From Herbidospora cretacea (GTDB taxonomy: Bacteria; Actinomycetota; Actinomycetes; Streptosporangiales; Streptosporangiaceae), in assembly GCF_001570605.1 (NCBI RefSeq), contig NZ_BBXG01000005.1, positions 310,001-374,000 of the forward strand: a stretch of DNA of 64,000 bases, given 5' to 3'. Position numbers and translations under genes: made by a program. The notes below the pieces were generated by a model. The model had not been told where the DNA came from and searched no databases. It saw only the letters and a program-made list of their open reading frames with translations. The stretch's first letter is position 1. Each line of letters opens with the position of its first letter. Positions 59,245 through 64,000 of the stretch are shown here, piece by piece.

Positions 59245-59894
59245 TCGCTACCCTCTCCGACGCTAAAGGCGATCCGCGTGATTTCCCGATCGGGCTCGCT
59301 TTCTGCCGCCGCTCGAGCGTGCAGCACCCTCCGATTGTTGATGAGCAGCACCTTTCCCGGCTCGTCCCAATGATGTTCAACCGCGGACTTGGCGGCATCC
59401 GCAAAGAAGGCTGCGGCACGCCGGGACCGTTCGTCGCAAGGATCCATGCAACCCGGGTCATAGCACAGGTCAAGCCCTGAGGCTGCCGTGCGAAAGAAGC
59501 TCTCGCCGCCGTTATTGACCAGAAACACACCATGCTGCAGGTCGAGGTACGAAAGACGCTGATAGTCGATGATCTTGGCCTTCCACAGGAGCGTCGGCAC
59601 CTGACTCGTCTCCTCCATCATGAGCAGCACGAAGTCTGGAGGTTCGGGCAGGTGGGCGCCGTCCGTGTGCAACGGTTGGACCCCCATGCCGTATCGCGAG
59701 CTGAGGGAATTCGGCTTCGCCGCAGCAGTATCTAGCGGACGCAACGACGTGACCGGGGGGTCCGTGCGCCGGAAGGTCACCTCATTCCAGCCCATGGCCC
59801 CGGCGTTGAGCCGAAGGGATGCAAGCGACCCGGATCCCGACGCCCACCCGTTCTTGAGTGCCTGCGCGGCGAGATCCTCCAGCCTTGATGTCAT
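59241..59894 (-). CDS. TauD/TfdA-like Fe(II)/2-oxoglutarate oxygenase
   Basis: The protein has 217 residues from ATG 59894 (a longer frame lacks a ribosome site). Facial-triad residues are visible: His and Asp in PLHTDGAH (near residue 76), distal His in RRVLHARA (near 191), and the 2-oxoglutarate Arg in EITRIAFSVG (near 208). It is shorter than most family members (~280). Translational coupling to a HEPN protein is unusual. It could modify a small molecule, an amino-acid residue or nucleic acid that controls the HEPN partner; inference only. Confidence 0.75.
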   Translation of the reverse strand: MTSRLEDLAAQALKNGWASGSGSLASLRLNAGAMGWNEVTFRRTDPPVTSLRPLDTAAAKPNSLSSRYGMGVQPLHTDGAHLPEPPDFVLLMMEETSQVPTLLWKAKIIDYQRLSYLDLQHGVFLVNNGGESFFRTAASGLDLCYDPGCMDPCDERSRRAAAFFADAAKSAVEHHWDEPGKVLLINNRRVLHARAAAESEPDREITRIAFSVGEGSE

Positions 59895-60402
59895 TCGCCC
59901 TGTTGTACCGGATGACCACCTGCAAAGCATGCGATTTGCCCACAGGACGCCGACCGCCGACGTGCTCGCCTAGAACCAGGTCCGGAACACCGGGAATCGC
60001 GACCGGGCTGCCGTTGACGACCGGCGAACTGATGCGCCGCCACGAGTACGTTCGGCAGGTACGACGTGACGCCCGTACCGGACTCCATCACCACGGCCGA
60101 CTACGGGTCCATTGCCGTGCACGGCTGGTATCGGGGTGCGGTCCTGGCGACAGGCGACGAGTCGTCCACATTCTGAACCCCGACGGTGGCCGCGTCAGCA
60201 GTCTTCGTCAGATCACCGATACTGCGAACTTGGCCACCGTCTAGGACACCTGGCCCCGGAGCTCCTACACCTATCGCGACTTGGCGTTACGGTCACCTCG
60301 ACCGTGGCTCCGGCGATCTACGTCCACTGCCAGCATGCCCAGGGCCGCCAGCAAGGCCGTCCAGGCGAAATTCCACGCGACCGAACGGGCCGGTAGGTCA
60401 GG
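59895..60402. pseudogene. 508-bp gap with possible decayed coding remnants
   Basis: No intact gene was found. A plus-strand stretch ending at 60177 reads as protein (ITTADYGSIAVHGWYRGAVL, then ATGDESSTF and a stop) with good third-position GC, but it has no start and the upstream frame is broken. A second stretch (DTWPRSSYTYRDLALRS, near 60244-60295) is in another frame. These look like pieces of a decayed gene of unknown kind. Confidence 0.35.
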
Positions 60403-61536
60403 ATGAACACCGTGAGGGTGAATCTGAGCTCGTACGAATTGGTGTGGCCAGCCACACTGTTCATTGGCGAAGGCGAGCGGATCATAGATTCCAGGGGCGT
60501 GTCCTGGAGCGATCGAGCTAGCTGGCTGCTGACGGAGGCGCTGTCCGGAACGACGGCTGTGGCGGATTTCGAGGACTCCGCGAGGACGAAAGAAGCGGGG
60601 GCCGCCGACCCGTGGGCATCCACTCTGTCAGGGGGTTCGGTCGTCGACCGCCAGCGGGAGTGGTTCACCGAACTCATCAACCGCGCCGGAGAATTGCGTC
60701 AGGCATCGACTCCGCGCCCCTACTGGCCGCAGCGTCGCCCCCAAGCCTCCACCCAGATACCTAACGATCCCGGCGACCCGCGCCGCGACTTCGCCCGCAT
60801 CATCGACGAGTTCACTGAAAACGGCTACCTTGCCGAGGCATTCGGTAAGGAGTGCGTCGATGAATACAGTGATCTGCCCGACCCTTCGGAGGTCATTGGC
60901 CGGCGCCTGCATCTCTCTGGGCTTTGGCCCTTGACCCCAACCACCTGGGACCAGGACACCTTCTATGGACTCATAGAGGTATTTCACGACCTGGTCAGCC
61001 GTCCTCGCAGTCGCTCTTTTCACCCCTACGGGGGATGCGGCTGGCATTACTCCGAATTCCACGTCGTGCCCGCCCGGACCCTGTACCGCTGGAAGATCAA
61101 CGAATTACTGCGCTTGGCGGGCATCGACTACGAAATCGCCGCAGAAGGCGAGGACCTCGGGCGTTTGGTGGCGGTAACCGATGACGCGCGCAGCGAACTC
61201 ATCCATCAGGTCCTGCACACACCCACACCCGACATCACACACCGCGTCGAGCATGCGATCGCCCTTTTCCGCAGCCGTTCCACCTCGTTGGAGAGCAAGC
61301 GCTCCGCGATCGTCACGTTGGCTGGCGTCCTTGAGGAACGGCGGCAGCTGATCCGCGACGGCATCGGTAAACCGGACGATGGAGCATTGTTCGAAATCGC
61401 CAACCGCTTCGCCCTTCGCCACCGGAGAGCCGACCAATTCGGTGACTACGACCCGGCCTTCCTAGATTGGATCTTCTGGTGGTACCTGGCCACCGTGGAA
61501 CTCACCAACCGCCTGATCGTTGCCCGCGAGGCCTGA
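60403..61536 (+). CDS. Hypothetical defence-island protein
   Basis: The protein has 377 residues from ATG 60403. No catalytic motif is certain. The C-terminal region has HRVEHAIALFRSRSTSLESK, then VTLAGVLEERRQLI and a terminal LFEIANRFALRHRRADQFGD followed by DPAFLDWIFWWYLATVELTN. Such an all-helical end with Arg-His pairs is common in uncharacterised defence proteins and is HEPN-like in appearance, although the Rx4-6H motif is not clear. GC3 is lower than in the copper and nickel genes, fitting recent arrival. Function unknown. Confidence 0.6.
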   Translation: MNTVRVNLSSYELVWPATLFIGEGERIIDSRGVSWSDRASWLLTEALSGTTAVADFEDSARTKEAGAADPWASTLSGGSVVDRQREWFTELINRAGELRQASTPRPYWPQRRPQASTQIPNDPGDPRRDFARIIDEFTENGYLAEAFGKECVDEYSDLPDPSEVIGRRLHLSGLWPLTPTTWDQDTFYGLIEVFHDLVSRPRSRSFHPYGGCGWHYSEFHVVPARTLYRWKINELLRLAGIDYEIAAEGEDLGRLVAVTDDARSELIHQVLHTPTPDITHRVEHAIALFRSRSTSLESKRSAIVTLAGVLEERRQLIRDGIGKPDDGALFEIANRFALRHRRADQFGDYDPAFLDWIFWWYLATVELTNRLIVAREA

Positions 61537-61668
61537 TTCACTCTCCGCCCGACGAGCTGGCCCCGAGGCAGTAGACGGCCTCGGGGCCGGCTGCCTTCAC
61601 CCCATCCAACGGCTGGAAGAGACGTTCACGAGAACCGCGGCCTCGCGGGCAAGCGGCTGTGCATATGC

Positions 61669-61863
61669 GACACCGTCTCCCTCATCGTGCTAGCCCAACC
61701 ATCAAGAACTGCTGCTTGCCTTGCAACCGACCGAACACCGGCCAGGTCTGGTGGCAGTACGGCGCAGCCACCGAGTCCGCAGTGGAAGCTGCCGCGAAGT
61801 GCATGCCCCCAGCCATGATCACCGACTGTGTAACGCAATTGGGGAGCTCGTCCTCATCCGAGC
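61669..61863 (+). pseudogene. Degenerate 3' fragment of the cupin gene of the radical SAM operon
   Basis: This stretch aligns with 31839-32028, the last third of the cupin gene. GACACCGTCTCCCTCATCGT is identical at both places, a diverged middle follows, then GGCCAGGTCTGGTGGCAGTA is again identical and the match continues to the end, with the peptide TGQVWWQYGAATESAVEAAA in both. In-frame stops and frame changes leave no intact gene. It shows that a copy of the end of this operon once lay here. Confidence 0.85.
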
Positions 61864-61967
61864 AGCCCGTTCTGCTCCCAGCAGCCCACACCGCAATGGG
61901 ATCTCGGGTAGGTAAAGCGGTCTGGGGAACATCGGAGTACATCGTCCCTAAACCGCCTCACTTCCTC

Positions 61968-64000
61968 TTAGCGGTTGTCGCGATCTTGAAACTGAGGGTG
62001 GTCTTGGTCCGCTTGCTGGGCCATATGAAGAGGTAAGGGCAGCACGGTACGGTCCCCCCAGGAGGCCGTCTGGTTGGAGAGCCGGGCGGCAAGGGCGATG
62101 AGATGCTCTGCGTCCCAGGTACCTAGACGTGGAATCGTGTACTCCACGCGAGCGATCGAATGCCAGTTGTCCTTGAGTTTTGTGAGCTGGGAATCGGGGA
62201 GAGTGAAGCGGGTGTGGTCGGTGCCGGTCCGGTTGCCCCCTCGATGGCTAACGGTGGCTTGTGCATAAATCCAGGAGGTGATGCCGTCCTGGGTACGGGT
62301 GTAGATGGTTGAGCCGGGGAAGAGAGGCTTGCGGTCGGGATCGTCTACGGTGGCGGCTTCGCGTCGTTCGGTCGGGCGGGGAATTTTGTCGCTGGAGACC
62401 CGGATAACCGCGATGTCGATGCCAGCAGTGTGAAGGGAGTCCCCGGGAAGGGGGCCTTCACCAAAGGAGTTGTTGCGTAGGCCTGACCAGAGCGAGGCAT
62501 TCTCACCCTCGACGAAGACGACCACATGTCCTTGGTGTTTGAGTTCGGACAAAGCGCCGTCGATGTAGCTTCGAGTGGTGTGTGCTTTGTCGCCGAAACG
62601 CGAGAGTCCCTTGAGTCCGATGGGGGCGGCCATCCGACGAGCTGCAGCGGTTGAGTACGGCTTCCAACCATCAGGGCCGTACATTTCGGCGCGCCAGAAG
62701 CTGTCCGGACTGGGGCTGGCGTGAAGGGCGACAAGACAGACCGAGAGAAGTGCCGGGCGTGCGGGCTTTCCCCTACGGCGCGGGAACGTGTGTAGGCGGA
62801 TCTTGACCCCTACGAGGACGGCATCCCGGCTTAGATGGGCCTGTGCGTTGGACTTGGGCGCGACGGCGTGGGCGAGACGGTTGTCGGTGAGTCCCGCACC
62901 GCGTAGGAGATCGGCCAGAGCGGCTTGTGCTGCGTAGTCGTCGCGATCTTCCAGTGGTGGTTCGGGCTCGCCCGCGTCGCGGGCTCTCTTGCGAGCAGTT
63001 CGTTCTGGGATCGTGAGGGTGCGTTCGGGTGCTCCTCCGTTGTCTCCGCCCATGAGGGCTTGCAGAGGGATCCCTCGCGCTCCGAGCAGTTCGCGGAGTA
63101 GGTGCTTGGCGTCCTGCTGCTGTCCGTCGTCGGAACCTGTGACGGGGCCCTGGGTTTCTGCGAGCACCGCGATCAACATGCCGGGGTCAGGCCGCAGGCA
63201 GGGAAGAGCATTGGCGATCGGCGTACGGTCATGTGTGCCATGAACAACGAGCTCGGGGGCGCGGCAGCAGATGATAGACACGCCGTCGGCCAACATGTGC
63301 GATGGACCGTCTGCGATCGTCTGGAGATCCGGCCGCTGGAAGCTGCGGGCCGCCTGCCATAGGACCCGTGAGCGGAACTCCGGATCGTTGTAGAGGACGA
63401 CCAGACGCAGCGACTGCCAACCCGCGGCCGTGAGAGCCCGCAGGATCTTGTCGGGGCTCATCACGGCGGGAAAGTCTGGACGCGGCGTGGTCATCCGCGT
63501 CGCCTGATAGGTGATCGGTGCGGCACCAAGGACGTTCGCAGCGTGGTCCGCGAGGTGAAGCAGGAAGCGGGCGCCGACGCCGGTGCCAATGGGGTGCCTG
63601 TCAGCGTTGTGGATCGGTCGGACCGGGCCGAGGTCAGTGTCAAAGTTCAGGCCGGCGAGCTCCGGCAGCGGCGCCAAGCCGAACGCCTCCACGATCTGTG
63701 CGGTCGCGCCCAGATAGGACACAGACTCGGGAGAACTAGCCGCTGGAATGTCGGGACTCGTTCGGTGCGGCCATTTGATCTTGACGGGAGTTTTGAGGAT
63801 CACAGCACCTGCGGCGGGAGGAGCCACATACAGGTTCTTCACGCCGCTCCAACTGGCGGCGGTGCGGGTGATATTAGCGTCGAGGAATGCGACGAATTCC
63901 GAGGCTCCTGGGAGCGTTCCGACCTCGACAGAGATCTTGTGCATCGCGTGTCCCGTGACGGATCGGCGCTCGCCGGTTTCGGCGTCTTCCCACGCAGCGG
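61968..64000 (-). CDS. pPIWI_RE family Argonaute-like protein (5' end outside window)
   Basis: The visible 658 residues begin at an internal Met; the frame continues to the right edge (AWEDAETGERRSVTGHAMHK), so the N-terminus is missing. The C-terminal ~330 residues form the RNase H/PIWI domain of the pPIWI_RE type (NAQAHLSRDAVLVGVKIRLH followed by TFPRRRGKPARPALLSVCLV, GHVVVFVEGENASLWSGLRN, HSIARVEYTIPRLGTWDAEH). These proteins are predicted to act in defence, usually with a DinG-type helicase and a nuclease encoded nearby; those would lie beyond 64000. Upstream domains (DUF3962-like) are also present in part. GC3 is low for the window. Confidence 0.82.
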   Translation of the reverse strand, partial: AAWEDAETGERRSVTGHAMHKISVEVGTLPGASEFVAFLDANITRTAASWSGVKNLYVAPPAAGAVILKTPVKIKWPHRTSPDIPAASSPESVSYLGATAQIVEAFGLAPLPELAGLNFDTDLGPVRPIHNADRHPIGTGVGARFLLHLADHAANVLGAAPITYQATRMTTPRPDFPAVMSPDKILRALTAAGWQSLRLVVLYNDPEFRSRVLWQAARSFQRPDLQTIADGPSHMLADGVSIICCRAPELVVHGTHDRTPIANALPCLRPDPGMLIAVLAETQGPVTGSDDGQQQDAKHLLRELLGARGIPLQALMGGDNGGAPERTLTIPERTARKRARDAGEPEPPLEDRDDYAAQAALADLLRGAGLTDNRLAHAVAPKSNAQAHLSRDAVLVGVKIRLHTFPRRRGKPARPALLSVCLVALHASPSPDSFWRAEMYGPDGWKPYSTAAARRMAAPIGLKGLSRFGDKAHTTRSYIDGALSELKHQGHVVVFVEGENASLWSGLRNNSFGEGPLPGDSLHTAGIDIAVIRVSSDKIPRPTERREAATVDDPDRKPLFPGSTIYTRTQDGITSWIYAQATVSHRGGNRTGTDHTRFTLPDSQLTKLKDNWHSIARVEYTIPRLGTWDAEHLIALAARLSNQTASWGDRTVLPLPLHMAQQADQDHPQFQDRDNR

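Noticed and set aside
1-64000. tRNA genes, rRNA, CRISPR arrays, insertion sequences and att sites
   Set aside because: None could be recognised by reading; no intact transposase or integrase is present in the window.

Overview
The window is about 70% GC with strong GC3 bias, GTG/TTG starts and many 4-bp ATGA/GTGA gene overlaps. Its protein families (F420-type LLM oxidoreductase, BTAD regulator, actinomycete-type HTH proteins, Fur-family Nur with FeSOD) point to a filamentous actinomycete, probably of the Streptosporangiales. That placement is inferred from style, not from a marker gene.

Layout. (1) 1-9.9 kb, plus strand: a type IV secretion/conjugation-like operon (pilin-like subunit, TrbL/VirB6, PrgI, VirB4 ATPase, VirD4/TraD-like coupling ATPase, replication-relaxation protein, lytic transglycosylase-NlpC/P60), then a GIY-YIG nuclease with a RAMA-like C-terminus. 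(2) 11-19.6 kb, mostly minus: mobile-element housekeeping, with a ParB-like short protein, three diverged tandem paralogs, a DUF932 protein, a double winged-helix protein with an acidic linker, an 808-bp structured non-coding stretch, an anti-sigma-type ATPase, an HTH regulator and a membrane-anchored BTAD protein. (3) 19.8-22.6 kb: GNAT enzyme, XRE/TPR regulator and small genes. (4) 23.5-32.0 kb, plus: a tightly overlapping ten-gene operon (SAH-hydrolase-like protein, unknown protein, two methyltransferases, double GNAT, adenylate-kinase-like P-loop protein, radical SAM/SPASM enzyme, NUDIX, PfkB-like protein lacking its catalytic Asp, cupin). Small genes separated by strong hairpins precede it. 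No product is known to me. (5) 32.2-33.2 kb: Mrr-like nuclease-fold protein.

(6) 33.5-52.3 kb: a nickel-homeostasis region and the most striking part of the window. It holds a NicO/RcnA-type exporter with a secreted partner, a NikABCDE-type importer, a Fur-family regulator (Nur), a MucR/Ros-type zinc-finger protein, FeSOD, a GNAT enzyme, and a RiPP-like operon. That operon has a 35-residue precursor candidate, a leader-binding/YcaO cyclodehydratase, an LLM oxidoreductase, a FecBCE-type metallophore importer and two ABC exporter half-transporters. Five sites matching the Nur consensus TTGCAA-N5-TTGCAA lie at nikA, nur/mucR, sodF and (two) the GNAT/RiPP divergent promoter. I infer a nickel-starvation regulon that includes a ribosomally made, YcaO-modified metallophore (candidate nickelophore) with its own export and re-uptake.

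(7) 52.3-58.1 kb: CGNR regulator, GNAT, MFS transporter, and a YcnI / CopC-CopD / YcnI copper-handling operon. (8) 58.3-64 kb: a probable defence island with a HEPN/zinc-ribbon protein coupled to a TauD-like oxygenase, a large unknown protein, and a pPIWI_RE Argonaute-family protein running off the right edge. Between the last two lies a degenerate copy of the 3' end of the cupin gene from the radical SAM operon, which links the two loci by an old duplication or rearrangement.
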